DNA of 64,000 nt from Pseudotabrizicola algicola (GCF_010915705.1 NZ_JAAIKE010000004.1:1-64000), one strand, 5' to 3'. Shown: positions 7,468 to 16,046, counted from the stretch's first letter. The notes: a model not told the origin generated them from the sequence alone. Program-made: numbers and translations.

Positions 7468-7952
7468 GCCGCACCTCCCCGGGCGTCGAGCGCCCAGAAC
7501 AGGATGGCGATGGCATCGGCCTCGTTGTCGTCTTCGGGGCTGAAGCCTTTCGCGCGGGCCGCATCGATCATGGCTTGCTTGGGCGCGTTGCCCTTGCCAG
7601 TGGCATGGCGCTTGATCGTGCCCACCGGCACGCCCTCGTAGGGGATGCCCCGCAACTCGCCCCAGCTGGTGAGCGAGGCCATCAGCCCGCCATAGACATG
7701 GGCCGCATCGGTTCCGGCGTGGCGGCGGACCTCCTCGAACCAGATCACGGCGATGGGCCCCGACAGTCGGTCCAGTTCGGTCAGCCAGTTGGTGAAGCGC
7801 AGATAGCGCATGCCACCGCCGTCATAGCGCCCAGGCTGAAAACTGGCGGTGCCGCTGGTGATCAGCCCGTCGTGGCTGCGCAAGGCCCAGCCGGTGGTGG
7901 TGCCGAGATCAAGCGCCAGGATGCAGCGCGGGTGTTCGTTGGATTGGGTCAT
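7464..7952 (-). CDS. RuvC-like Holliday junction resolvase
   Basis: 162 residues with an RNase H fold signature: the first catalytic Asp in LALDLGTTTGWA (Asp15), a central acidic pair in WFEEVRRH (Glu73/74), a conserved KRHATGKGNAPK loop (about 114-125) and the last acidic cluster DDNEADAIAI (Asp142, Asp146). This is the pattern of phage RuvC-type resolvases that cut branched DNA before packaging or after recombination. It is the first gene of a coupled trio with the 65-residue protein and DUF6362. Confidence 0.88.
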   Translation of the reverse strand: MTQSNEHPRCILALDLGTTTGWALRSHDGLITSGTASFQPGRYDGGGMRYLRFTNWLTELDRLSGPIAVIWFEEVRRHAGTDAAHVYGGLMASLTSWGELRGIPYEGVPVGTIKRHATGKGNAPKQAMIDAARAKGFSPEDDNEADAIAILFWALDARGGAA

Positions 7953-8342
7953 GAGAGACCTCCTCTTCGCGTTTGTGAGCGAGGCGAGCGGGCTGGCCGG
8001 TGAAGGCTGCGGTCTCGCCAGGCCCCGAAGGGTGGTCTGGTCAGTTCATGGGCTGGGCGGGTGTGCCGCCTGGCAAATCCTTCAGAACCTTCAGAGGGGC
8101 GTCTTGAAAGATTTTCGCCCCTAAGTGGTTGTCCTGTATATGTAATATATAATTCTTCAATTATTCAATATTTCAATGGGCATCTCTCTCCCAATATTAG
8201 ACCACGCGTGCACGCGTATAAGGGAAAGGAGTCCTCTTGAAAGATTGAAGGATTTGAAGGATCCGGTTTTTCCCTTTTGTTTCTGCTGCTTGTCGGTAGT
8301 TCGGCTTCATGGGCAGTTTCAGGCGGATTGAAGGATCTCCGG
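7953..8342. repeat. 390-nt AT-richer spacer with short iterated repeats
   Basis: No gene is visible. TTGAAGGA occurs at 8245-8252, 8254-8261 and 8328-8335, and TCCTTCAG/ACCTTCAG on the opposite face at 8078-8094. The 11-mer CTTGAAAGATT is repeated exactly at 8103-8113 and 8236-8246. Between the two clusters lies a strongly AT-rich run (about 8125-8180) and a perfect 14-bp palindrome ACGCGTGCACGCGT (8204-8217). A GGGGCG/CGCCCC hairpin spans 8096-8121. Clustered repeats flanking an AT-rich core beside the primase-helicase gene resemble a replication origin, or a transcription control region between the replication and packaging operons. Confidence 0.5.
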
Positions 8343-10616
8343 TCACCCGCCCCACCGCGCCATCCGGTAGACCATGGCCTGCTTGGTCGAGGAGCCGCGC
8401 ATGCCCGTCGTGATGTCGCCGCTCTCGATCAGCGTCAGCAGGATTTCGTCGCGGTCGCGCGATTTCAGCCATTGGGAGGCGCGGGTGATCTCGGATTTGG
8501 TGATCCCCTTGGGCCCGGCGGCGCGGACGATCTCCTTCAGGCGCTTCAGATGCGCCTCGGTCTCGGTATCCGCCACATGGCGCTCGACCGCTTCCATGGT
8601 GCGCCGCGCGTAATGGCGCACGAAGCCGATGGCCCAGTCCGCTGCGGTAATGTCGATCTCGGGGCGCACCGGGTCGCGCCCGACAGCGACGATCAGCGCC
8701 AGCTTCAACGCATTCTCCCCGATGCGGGCGAGAATGGCGGTGAAGGCCGTCCCGGCCGCTGCCCGTAGCTCCTCGGTCAGGGCGTCGCTGAGCTCGGCAA
8801 ACCTTGCCCTTGCCGCGTCCGACATCGGCACGGTCATCGGGTTCACGGCGGTATTCTGATCGGCGGTCTTGCCGGTCAGGTTGCCCTTCACGGCCCCGCC
8901 GCCGTTCGCGACCAGCTGGAGCGCATGGATCAGCGCGAGCGGGGCCTGCCGGATGCCGACCGCGAGGTTCTCGTCCGGATAGTCCTCATCGCTCGGCAGG
9001 ATCAGAAAGCGCGCGAGCGAGCCGTCGACCACATTCGCGCCCTGCAGCGCGCCCCAGAAATGCAAGGGCGTCGTGGTGCCATAGACGCAAAGGCAGGGCT
9101 GGTTGATGTCGCGCCGTTCATTGGTGCCGTCGCGGTTCGCATATTCCGCCCCGAGGAAGATCCCGCCCGCCGCCGTAAACAGCTCGGTCATGTTGTCGAG
9201 GATCTCGGTGATGTGGCGCGGGCTGCGCTTGCGGTCGGCGGCGGCCGACAGGAACATCCCGAATTCGTCGATCTGGAACAGGATCGCCGGCTGGCGGTGG
9301 AGCGCGGTCAGGAGCCCCGCGCCAGAGGCGATCTTGTTGCCGCCGAGATGGTGGGCGAGACCCGCCTCAAAGAAGACCTCGTTGATGATCTCGCGGGCGT
9401 GGTTCTTGCCCGAGCCGCTGTCCGCGATCCCCACGACATAGAGGTTCGAGCGCAGGTTGCTGGTCGTGCGGTACCGCCGCCCCATCAGCGCGCCAATGGC
9501 GCAGAGGCTGGCCCCGAGCGACAGAAGCGGCTGTGGCCTGCGCGCGGTGGCCAGCATGTAGCCGGTCAGATCGCCCACGAGGCCATCGGGGATGGTCAGG
9601 CTGAAGGTTGGATTTTCCGGGCCGGTGACGGTCGGTGCGCTCCCCTCCAATCGGGCCAGCAGATCGGCGGCCGGATGTGGGCCGTCCTGATCGACGCTGC
9701 CATCGAGGCGCAAGGCGGCATCGGGCTGCCAGCCGCGTTCCATGGCGAGGTGATAGATCGTGCCCGCGCCGATCCGGTCGGGCTTGAAGCTCGCCCAAGC
9801 GCGGGCCGTGGTCGCGGGCACGTCCTTGGCCGCCTGGGCCGACCAGGTGGCAAAGACCTCGCCGCCTTCATCGCCAAGCGCGCCTTTCAGCGCCATGCCG
9901 ATGCGCATCCAGCTGTCGTAATCGAGCTCGTCATTCGGCAGCCAGTCGAGCGCCGACCGGATGGCGGGCAAGGTGCCGATCTGCCCGTGGTTGCGCAGCA
10001 GTGTGGCCGGTGTTGCCGATCGCAGCCCGCGCTGGCGCAGGGCCTCGGGTAGCATCGCATAGGCTTCATCCAGAAAGGCCGTCGCCGCTTCCGCCGTGAT
10101 TTCGGGAAGGTCGCTGATATCGAGATCGGCCAGCCCCTCGTCGGGCCAGACATAGGGCGCGCCGGTGTCGGGGTGGTCGGCATAAGCCAGAAACTGCTGC
10201 CCGAGGCAGAGCACCTCGAGCGGATGGCGTTTGATGCCCCGAAACGGTGCGGCCGTGCGATAGACCAGCATGCGCTTCGGGGCGCGGCCGATGCGCAGCG
10301 CGGGCGTGTCGCCGAGGCGCGCCCGGGCCAATGCCTCGATCTGCAATGCCAGTTCGGCGTCCGCCGCGATGTCGATGTCGACCGCCGCCACCGCACCTCC
10401 GACGATGCCGATGCCGCAATCGGGCCAGGCAGCCCAGGTCGCGACCTCGACCTCCGTGGTCGGGCGTTCGGCATGGCGGTTCCATTCCCGGTAATCGGCC
10501 CAGCCCCCGCGCTGGAACCGGCCGGGCTTCTTGGTGCCCGGGCCGATCGGCAGGATGGCATAGCCATTGGTGACGAGCCGCGCGCCGAAGCGCGCCATCC
10601 AGGACGTGTCGGCCAT
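8343..10616 (-). CDS. Bifunctional primase-polymerase / DUF3987-type helicase
   Basis: 757 residues from the chosen ATG, which overlaps the stop of the DUF6511 gene (ATGA). Residues about 10-190 are a prim-pol domain with the catalytic pair in VAAVDIDIA (Asp80, Asp82). A PriCT-like segment follows (LDWLPNDELDYDSWMRIGMA). The C-terminal half carries a P-loop GIADSGSGKN and a Walker B-like ILFQIDEFGMFL, as in DUF3987 helicases, and ends in a winged-helix region. The protein should prime and unwind the phage origin. The candidate origin lies just downstream. Confidence 0.9.
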   Translation of the reverse strand: MADTSWMARFGARLVTNGYAILPIGPGTKKPGRFQRGGWADYREWNRHAERPTTEVEVATWAAWPDCGIGIVGGAVAAVDIDIAADAELALQIEALARARLGDTPALRIGRAPKRMLVYRTAAPFRGIKRHPLEVLCLGQQFLAYADHPDTGAPYVWPDEGLADLDISDLPEITAEAATAFLDEAYAMLPEALRQRGLRSATPATLLRNHGQIGTLPAIRSALDWLPNDELDYDSWMRIGMALKGALGDEGGEVFATWSAQAAKDVPATTARAWASFKPDRIGAGTIYHLAMERGWQPDAALRLDGSVDQDGPHPAADLLARLEGSAPTVTGPENPTFSLTIPDGLVGDLTGYMLATARRPQPLLSLGASLCAIGALMGRRYRTTSNLRSNLYVVGIADSGSGKNHAREIINEVFFEAGLAHHLGGNKIASGAGLLTALHRQPAILFQIDEFGMFLSAAADRKRSPRHITEILDNMTELFTAAGGIFLGAEYANRDGTNERRDINQPCLCVYGTTTPLHFWGALQGANVVDGSLARFLILPSDEDYPDENLAVGIRQAPLALIHALQLVANGGGAVKGNLTGKTADQNTAVNPMTVPMSDAARARFAELSDALTEELRAAAGTAFTAILARIGENALKLALIVAVGRDPVRPEIDITAADWAIGFVRHYARRTMEAVERHVADTETEAHLKRLKEIVRAAGPKGITKSEITRASQWLKSRDRDEILLTLIESGDITTGMRGSSTKQAMVYRMARWGG

Positions 10617-11002
10617 CAGAACGGCACCTCCGGCGCCATCGCGTCGAGCCGGTTGCGATCCTTCGCCGCCAGCGCGCGCAGGTGGTCGCAATAGCCGGTG
10701 ACGACGGCATCGAGAAACCGGGCCCATTCCTCCTCGGACAGGGTCGCCAGATCGGACTTGCCGATGGCTTCCAGATATTCGCCGCCCATCTGGCCGCCAA
10801 AGGCCATGGCCTCGGTCTCGTTCGGGGTGGGATCGATCATGCCCTTCCTCCCATGGCAGAGGTCCTGGCAGGCACGGCTGCAGAGCCGCTTGCGGCTGGC
10901 GTCACGCCGCGGGTCGGTGCGGCGGAACCCCGGTTCGAACCAGCCAAACCCGCGAGGTTCTCGGTGGCAGACGGCGCAGAGGCCGGGGTCGGATGGGCGC
11001 AT
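10616..11002 (-). CDS. DUF6511 protein with N-terminal zinc finger
   Basis: 128 residues. The N-terminus has CAVC...CSRACQDLC, a four-or-five-cysteine zinc-binding pattern (about residues 9-49), followed by GRKGMIDPTPNE and a helical C-terminus with TGYCDHLRALAAKDR, matching DUF6511 proteins of rhodobacterial phages. The first 165 nt overlap the helicase 3' end in another frame. A second start at 10840 (MIDPT...) has a strong GGAGGAAGG site and overlaps the helicase stop as ATGA; it would give a 74-residue form lacking the zinc finger. The function is unknown. Confidence 0.78.
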   Translation of the reverse strand: MRPSDPGLCAVCHREPRGFGWFEPGFRRTDPRRDASRKRLCSRACQDLCHGRKGMIDPTPNETEAMAFGGQMGGEYLEAIGKSDLATLSEEEWARFLDAVVTGYCDHLRALAAKDRNRLDAMAPEVPF

Positions 11003-12573
11003 GGGGCGAACCTGTAACCGGAGATCTCAAGATAGCGGCCCGAGGGGCGGACCGAGATGTCGCTGGGGCGCGCAAGGCGGCTCGTCTGCGCGAGGGCCTC
11101 GGCCACGCTCAACGGCACGGGGCAGCCGGGCGCGCGCTTGCGCCACCAATCGGCCGCCTTCTGGCGGGCATAGCCCTGATGCTCGAGGCAGACCCATTCG
11201 CTGTAGGTGGCAAGGCCGCTACTATAGGTCACCTTGAGCGACGGACGGCCGCCAGCCTTGTCGTGGCGGCTATAGGAAACGCCCGTGACCGGAAGCCATT
11301 GCTGCTTCGGCGAAAGCACCGGCAGCGTAGCGGCCGTCGGCGCGATCTTCACCTCGCGCGCCGGGAAGACATAGCCGCAATCCGGGCATTCCGTCGCCGA
11401 TAGCGCGATGATGCTGTCACAGTCCGGGCAGACCTTGGTCGGGGCCTCACCCCCGCCGCCGTCACCGGGGCGCTTGGGCCGCACCAGATCGATCGGCCCG
11501 TGGCGGCGGACATTGCCGGCGAAGTCCAGCACCAGGCAATTCTCCTTGCCCGGCGCGAGGCGGGTGCCGCGCCCGACCATCTGCACATAGAGCCCGGCCG
11601 ATTGCGTGGGACGCAGCAGCGCGATCAGGTCGACACCGGGCGCGTTGAAGCCGGTGGTCAGCACGCCCATCGAGGCCAGCGCGCGGATTTCGCCGCGCTT
11701 GAAGGCGGCAAGGATCGCATCGCGCTCGTCCTTCGGCGTGTCGCCGAATATCGTGCGGCAGCTGATGCCCTGGCGGCCGAATTCCTCGGCCACATGGCGC
11801 GCATGCTCGACGCCCGAGCAAAAGGCCAGCCAGGATTTCCGGTCGCGGCCATGCGCGATGATCTCGGTCACGGCCGCGCGGGTGATGGCGTCCTGATCGA
11901 CTGCCGCCGCCAGATCGCGCGCAATGAAATCGCCCGCGCGGGTGCCCACCTTCGAGACGTCGAGCCGGGTGGCGGGCTGTTTCGAGACCAGAGGGCTCAG
12001 ATACCCCGCATCGATCAGCTCGCGGACCGGGGCCTCGTAGGCGATGTCGGTGAAGAGCGCATTCTGCCCCTCATGCAGCATCCCGCAGTCGAGCCGGAAC
12101 GGCGTGGCGGTCAGCCCGATCACCTTGAGCGCCGGGTTGATCGCCTTCAGCGCGTCGAGGAAGCGCCGATACATCGTGCTCGACTTGCCGGGGATCAGAT
12201 GCGCCTCGTCGATCAGCACCAGATCGGTATGGCCGATCTCGGCTGCGCGGCGGTGGATCGACTGGATACCGGCGAAGAGGATCCGCGCCTGCGCCTCGCG
12301 CTTGCCGAGGCCCGCCGAATAGATGCCCGTCGGGGCCTCGGGCCAGAGGCCGATCATCTCCGCATGGTTCTGGGCGATCAGCTCGCGGACATGGGTCACG
12401 ATCAGGATGCGCTGATCGGGCCAGGCCTTCAGCACGCCCTCGATGAAGGACGCCATGACGAGCGACTTGCCGCCCGCGGTCGGAATGACCACCAGCGGAT
12501 TGCCGGTGTGGGTCTGGAAATAGCCGTAGATCGCGGTGATCGCGGCCTGTTGATAGGGGCGCAGGGTCAGCAT
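10837..12573 (-). CDS. DEAD/DEAH-box superfamily 2 helicase
   Basis: 578 residues. The Q-motif-like opening LRPYQQAAI, Walker A PTAGGKS (31-37), DEAH (122-125), motif III GLTATPFRL and a C-terminal helicase domain with QMVGRGTRLAPGK are all present. A zinc ribbon CPDC...CPDCGYVF lies near 385-410. This SSL2/type III restriction-like layout is typical of phage replication or recombination helicases. The last 55 residues are an Ala/Ser/Pro/Gly-rich tail that overlaps the DUF6511 zinc-finger coding region, so the tail may be a by-product of the other frame. The start overlaps the nuclease gene by seven bases. Confidence 0.92.
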   Translation of the reverse strand: MLTLRPYQQAAITAIYGYFQTHTGNPLVVIPTAGGKSLVMASFIEGVLKAWPDQRILIVTHVRELIAQNHAEMIGLWPEAPTGIYSAGLGKREAQARILFAGIQSIHRRAAEIGHTDLVLIDEAHLIPGKSSTMYRRFLDALKAINPALKVIGLTATPFRLDCGMLHEGQNALFTDIAYEAPVRELIDAGYLSPLVSKQPATRLDVSKVGTRAGDFIARDLAAAVDQDAITRAAVTEIIAHGRDRKSWLAFCSGVEHARHVAEEFGRQGISCRTIFGDTPKDERDAILAAFKRGEIRALASMGVLTTGFNAPGVDLIALLRPTQSAGLYVQMVGRGTRLAPGKENCLVLDFAGNVRRHGPIDLVRPKRPGDGGGGEAPTKVCPDCDSIIALSATECPDCGYVFPAREVKIAPTAATLPVLSPKQQWLPVTGVSYSRHDKAGGRPSLKVTYSSGLATYSEWVCLEHQGYARQKAADWWRKRAPGCPVPLSVAEALAQTSRLARPSDISVRPSGRYLEISGYRFAPCAHPTPASAPSATENLAGLAGSNRGSAAPTRGVTPAASGSAAVPARTSAMGGRA

Positions 12574-13511
12574 GGCGCGGCCTCCGGGGAACGGGCGTCA
12601 TTGGTCCAGGTCGAGCCATCGGCCATGCGGTAGGTGACGACATCGTCGCCCGCATCGATGACCTCGCCCGGGATGAGATCGGGGATGAAGAGATGGCGGC
12701 CGCAGGCGGCGCGTTGCTCGGCAGGCGCCGGCATCCGGTCGTGTCGCGCGCAGTGCCAACCGCCATCGACCGGCGTCGCATGCAGGCAAGACCGGCAGGT
12801 CACCGCGGCACCACCGCCGTCATGGCAGGCGGCATGGTGATCGCAGAATCGGCATTCGAACCAGGCCGGATCCTCGCTGATCCGCGCGGGCGGATGCTGG
12901 GCGAAGATGATGCGCCCGGCCTTTTCCAGAAGACGCTCGGCCATGGCGCGGTCCGCCTCGATCCGCTCGACATGCAGCGCGTCGGTGTCTTTGCAGACCG
13001 CGACGTAGAGGGCGCGCGTGATGCCCGTCAGGTACATGTAGATCTGCATCTGCGCGGCATGCTGGGGCTTCGCTAGAACGACGCCCTTCGCGACCAACTC
13101 ATTGAAGCTCTTGACCGAGTGGGTCTTGAACTCCAGCACATGCCAGGACTTCGGCGCCTCCAGGAGACCAAGGGCCACGCCGTCCAGCGAGCCGCCGAAA
13201 TGGCCGCCATGGGCTTCGACCCGGAACTGACGTCCGGTCTCGGGATCGACCTCGAGCACGGTCGCCCCGGTGGCACGCAGGTTGCGCACGAGCCGGTCCT
13301 CTTCCTGTTGACCCGTCTCGAAGAGGCGCAGAAGGCGGCCAGAATGGCGCGCGGGCGTGACCCAGCGGAAATCGTACCAGAGCGCCCGGGCACAGGATTT
13401 GCCGATGATCGACGCCCCGAGGTGATCGCGGAAGCCATCGCCCTGGCGGGCTTCGTAATCGGCATAGATCGCCGTCAGCGTCGGCGTGGGGGCTTCGGGA
13501 AGTTCTGCCAT
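12567..13511 (-). CDS. PD-(D/E)XK nuclease with Cas4/AddB-type cysteine set
   Basis: 314 residues. Nuclease motifs are GGSLDG (Asp110), LEFKT (Glu127, Lys129) and a QxxxY helix motif (Gln154, Tyr158). One cysteine before the core (Cys40) and three after it (Cys220, Cys223, Cys229) are placed as in Cas4 and AddB nucleases, where they hold a 4Fe-4S cluster. It may be the phage's recombination exonuclease, working with the adjacent DUF669 and Sak4-like proteins. More cysteines follow (CRSCLHAT...CARHD), perhaps a second metal site. Its TAA overlaps neighbouring ATGs, so the operon is tightly coupled. Confidence 0.82.
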   Translation of the reverse strand: MAELPEAPTPTLTAIYADYEARQGDGFRDHLGASIIGKSCARALWYDFRWVTPARHSGRLLRLFETGQQEEDRLVRNLRATGATVLEVDPETGRQFRVEAHGGHFGGSLDGVALGLLEAPKSWHVLEFKTHSVKSFNELVAKGVVLAKPQHAAQMQIYMYLTGITRALYVAVCKDTDALHVERIEADRAMAERLLEKAGRIIFAQHPPARISEDPAWFECRFCDHHAACHDGGGAAVTCRSCLHATPVDGGWHCARHDRMPAPAEQRAACGRHLFIPDLIPGEVIDAGDDVVTYRMADGSTWTNDARSPEAAPC

Positions 13512-13873
13512 TACAGACCCTCCCGTTCAGTGCGGGCCTGCGCCTCGGCCAGAATGCCATCCCAGGTCTCGGGGTCATGGCGTTCGCGCAGGATGCCGAT
13601 CAGGGCGTCCTTGAGCTTTTCGCGACGACGGCGACCGGTGCCTTGGGCGAGCAGTTCAGCGCGCTCGCGGCACAGGTGGCGGAGCGCCGTGCGGGCCCGG
13701 TGGAACCAGTCCGGATCTATGGGCTTCTGGCCGCGCTGGCGGGCCAGATCGGCCGTCGCGATCTGCGTGCGGATCTTGGCGATGGCATCGTCGAGCTCGA
13801 TCAATCGGCGCTGATCATCAGGCAAGCCGGGGCTGTTCACGGCCACGGGGGCCGCGTTGGTCATGTCAGTCAT
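13511..13873 (-). CDS. Hypothetical phage protein
   Basis: 120 residues, mostly helical and charged (LIELDDAIAKIRTQIATADL, then RARTALRHLCRERAELLAQG), probably coiled-coil. It lies between the DUF669 gene and the nuclease gene and its stop overlaps the nuclease ATG. A second ATG three codons in is an alternative start. No known domain is recognised; an accessory role in recombination is inferred only from position. Confidence 0.68.
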   Translation of the reverse strand: MTDMTNAAPVAVNSPGLPDDQRRLIELDDAIAKIRTQIATADLARQRGQKPIDPDWFHRARTALRHLCRERAELLAQGTGRRRREKLKDALIGILRERHDPETWDGILAEAQARTEREGL

Positions 13874-13937
13874 GGGAGTTTCCTTAGATGGGGTTGCGCG
13901 CTGCCCCGTCAGTCAGGGCGCAGGGCAGCGCGAAGGC

Positions 13938-14438
13938 TCAGCCCTTCTTGTTCCAGGGCGCGGAGGCCATTTTCGGCGGCACCGAAGAGCCGGCCGGATC
14001 GGGCGCGGGCTTCGCCGGACGGGCGGCCGGGGCCGAACCACGCTCAGGCGGCAGGTAGGCAATCGCGTTGCTCTCGCCGTAGCCGTTCTTCGGCGGCCGG
14101 ATCTTCACCTGGATCGTCATCGGGATCAGGTGCAGCTCTTCGCTGTCGCTGACATGCATCCGGCCCGTGGCGTGGCAGATCGCCGAGAGCGTGCGCTGCG
14201 CGATCTCCACCGTGGTCGGGTTCGGGTTCACCAGGTTCAGCTGGTCGAAGATCTTCCGGCCCTTGTGCTCGCCCTCGAGGATGTCGAGCATCAGCCAGAG
14301 AAACTGGCCCATGCCGTTCTTCGTGACGCGCATCTCGCTCTCGACGATCTGGGCGCGGTATTTGCCTGCGGGCAACAGCTCGTAGGCGGTGGTGGGCTCG
14401 ACGCTGGTGGCGTCGAAGGACGTGTCGAAACGTGCCAT
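13938..14438 (-). CDS. DUF669 protein (probable single-strand DNA-binding protein)
   Basis: 166 residues. The opening ARFDTSFDA, AYELLPAGKYRAQIVESEMR and LWLMLDILEGEHKGRKIFDQ are the hallmarks of DUF669, which often replaces SSB next to Sak4-type recombinases in phages. The C-terminus is a Pro/Ala-rich flexible tail ending WNKKG. An AAGGAC motif precedes the ATG. The gene follows the ATPase gene after 19 bases. Confidence 0.85.
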   Translation of the reverse strand: MARFDTSFDATSVEPTTAYELLPAGKYRAQIVESEMRVTKNGMGQFLWLMLDILEGEHKGRKIFDQLNLVNPNPTTVEIAQRTLSAICHATGRMHVSDSEELHLIPMTIQVKIRPPKNGYGESNAIAYLPPERGSAPAARPAKPAPDPAGSSVPPKMASAPWNKKG

Positions 14439-14457
14439 GGTCTTGTCCTTGTTCAGT

Positions 14458-15204
14458 TCATTGGGATTGGGGCATGGCCGCGAGGAACTCCGACCACATC
14501 AGCGGCAGTGTGTCCGGCAGGCCGTAACGGTTCTTGGCAAGGAAGGCGGGGCGCTCTTCGGTGTGCATGACGCGCGCACCCGACCCGAGCGCCCGGGTCA
14601 CCTTCTTGTTGAAGCCGACATCGGATTTCGCGACCGAGATCTGATAGTTGGCGAAGAGCACCACGTCCGAATGCTCCTGCAGCAGCGCCGAGGCGCGGGT
14701 CTGCAGCTTGATCACATAGCGGTCGTAGGGCTCGTGCTCGGGGCTGTCGAAGCGCTTGATGTCGGTATGGGCGATCTGGATGACCACCATGCCTTTGCGG
14801 TCGCGAAGCGCGTTGAGCCGGTCGAGATATTCACGCCAGATAGTCAGCGCCTCGGCATAGCCCTTGCCGAACCCCGGCGCCTCGATCGAGGCCCAGCCGT
14901 TGCGCTTGCAGGCCTCGGTCCAGATCAGCGGCTCCAGCCAGTCGACGCTGTCGACGACGACCGTACCGAAATCGTGGTCTTCGTTCAGCAGCGCATCAAG
15001 CGCCTCGGCCACCTCCGCATAGCTGGTGGCGAGCGGGAAATGCGGCACCTGCAGCTTGCCCAGGCCATCCTCGGTCATGAGGAAGACGGGCCGGTCGGCA
15101 TCGGCTGCGAAGGTGGATTTGCCCACCCCGGCCACGCCGTGGATCAGGATGCGCGGCGGGGTCAGCACCGAGGTCGTGCGCAGGGACGCGAGCGAAATGG
15201 CCAT
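14458..15204 (-). CDS. Sak4-like RecA-fold ATPase (AAA_24)
   Basis: 248 residues with Walker A GVAGVGKST (23-31) and Walker B TVVVDSVDWLE (about 81-91), then a RecA-core helix-strand pattern (GMVVIQIAHTDIKRF). It belongs to the small ATP-binding proteins called Sak4 or AAA_24 in phages, which promote single-strand annealing recombination with the neighbouring SSB-like protein. The ATG overlaps the stop of the upstream gene. Confidence 0.87.
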   Translation of the reverse strand: MAISLASLRTTSVLTPPRILIHGVAGVGKSTFAADADRPVFLMTEDGLGKLQVPHFPLATSYAEVAEALDALLNEDHDFGTVVVDSVDWLEPLIWTEACKRNGWASIEAPGFGKGYAEALTIWREYLDRLNALRDRKGMVVIQIAHTDIKRFDSPEHEPYDRYVIKLQTRASALLQEHSDVVLFANYQISVAKSDVGFNKKVTRALGSGARVMHTEERPAFLAKNRYGLPDTLPLMWSEFLAAMPQSQ

Positions 15205-15689
15205 CAGCGCATCTCCTCGTTCAGCACGAGGCGGAACTTGGGCTTGCCGGTGCGGACCGTGCGCGCGGGCTCGAAGCCCTTGCGCCAGCTTTCCGGCAAT
15301 GCGCCATATTTGCGTTCGGAGACCGACAGCTTGGTTTCGATGAATTCCGCCGGGTCCTCGCCCGCCGAGGCGATATTTTCAGCGATCTGCGCCAGCAACG
15401 CCTGATCCCAGTCGATGCGCTTGGGCAGTTCGGCGATCACGGTGACGCCGTCATCCTCGAACCGGATCGTGCCGGTGTCCTTGCCCGCCTCCTGGCGGGT
15501 GTCCTGGGCGCGGCCGGCGTATTTGAGGGAGATGGCCCCGTCGAGCCAGTCCGCGACCGACTTCGCCTGCGTCAGTTGCTCCTCCGCCGCGCCTTTCAGC
15601 AGCGCAAGCTGATCGGCGGGCAGCGCCGCGATCTGGCCCACGGGCATGCGGTGGATATCGGCCAGGGTGATGTGGTTGGAGATCGTCAT
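15204..15689 (-). CDS. Hypothetical phage protein in recombination operon
   Basis: 161 residues starting MTISNHITLADIHRMPVGQI. The segment LPADQLALLKGAAEEQLTQAKSVADWLDGA is helical; the C-terminal half (SVSERKYGALPESWRKGFEPARTVRTGKP) is seen in conserved rhodobacterial phage proteins of unknown function. The open frame extends 48 codons upstream, but that part overlaps the preceding regulator gene and looks like shadow sequence. It is coupled to the ATPase gene by an ATGA overlap. Confidence 0.7.
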   Translation of the reverse strand: MTISNHITLADIHRMPVGQIAALPADQLALLKGAAEEQLTQAKSVADWLDGAISLKYAGRAQDTRQEAGKDTGTIRFEDDGVTVIAELPKRIDWDQALLAQIAENIASAGEDPAEFIETKLSVSERKYGALPESWRKGFEPARTVRTGKPKFRLVLNEEMR

Positions 15690-15700
15690 GTTCCGCCCCC

Positions 15701-15910
15701 TCACGCCGACATCGGACGATGGGGTTCGTGATCCACGCCGCGGATCTGCTCGGCCTCGAAGGCCTCGACATCCTCGAGCCGGTAGATCACCCGGCCGCCG
15801 AGCTTGATGAATTTCGGGCCTTCGCCCGTCCACCGCCAGCGCTCCAGCGTGCGGTGCGAAATGTTCCAGCGAGCCGCCAGCTCGATCTGGGAAAGGTGCC
15901 TGGTCGCCAT
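15701..15910 (-). CDS. AlpA/MerR-like helix-turn-helix regulator
   Basis: 69 residues. LSQIELAARWNISHRTLERWRW followed by GPKFIKLGGRVIYRLEDVEA is the classic AlpA/excisionase fold: a helix-turn-helix with a short wing. It is the first gene of the leftward replication operon and has a strong AAGGAGG site five bases before the ATG. It may activate the operon, act as an excisionase, or both. Confidence 0.85.
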   Translation of the reverse strand: MATRHLSQIELAARWNISHRTLERWRWTGEGPKFIKLGGRVIYRLEDVEAFEAEQIRGVDHEPHRPMSA

Positions 15911-15986
15911 GTGAACCTCCTTGGGATTTCTGCGAACGCTTGCGGGTTCAACATGGCGGAGGGGGTGGTAGGGCTGAGGGAGGGCA

Positions 15987-16010
15987 CCGGTAGGGAAGCC
16001 GGTAGGAAAG
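15987..16010. repeat. Tandem 12-bp direct repeat upstream of early operon
   Basis: CCGGTAGGGAAG is followed at once by CCGGTAGGAAAG (11 of 12 identical), with a further GGTAGGG at 15967. The repeats lie about 75-100 bp upstream of the AlpA-like gene and just beyond the terminator of the preceding operon, so they are well placed to bind a regulator of the early phage promoter. Confidence 0.45.
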
Positions 16011-16022
16011 TCACAAAAGCAA

Positions 16023-16046
16023 AAGGCCGCCCTGATGGACGGCCTT
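16023..16046 (-). terminator. Intrinsic terminator
   Basis: A stem of about 10 bp with one mismatch (AAGGCCG against CGGCCTT plus two G-C pairs) and a 4-nt loop, followed on the minus strand by TTTTGCTTTTG. It ends the two-gene unit at 16070-18218 and separates it from the replication operon. Confidence 0.75.

Noticed and set aside
7953-8342. CRISPR array in the repeat-bearing spacer
   Set aside because: The repeats are 8-11 bp, irregularly spaced and on both strands; there are no 25-40 bp repeats with uniform spacers here or elsewhere in the window.
12567-13511. Cas4 of a CRISPR system
   Set aside because: The nuclease and cysteine motifs resemble Cas4, but there is no cas1, cas2 or array nearby; the phage recombination operon explains it.
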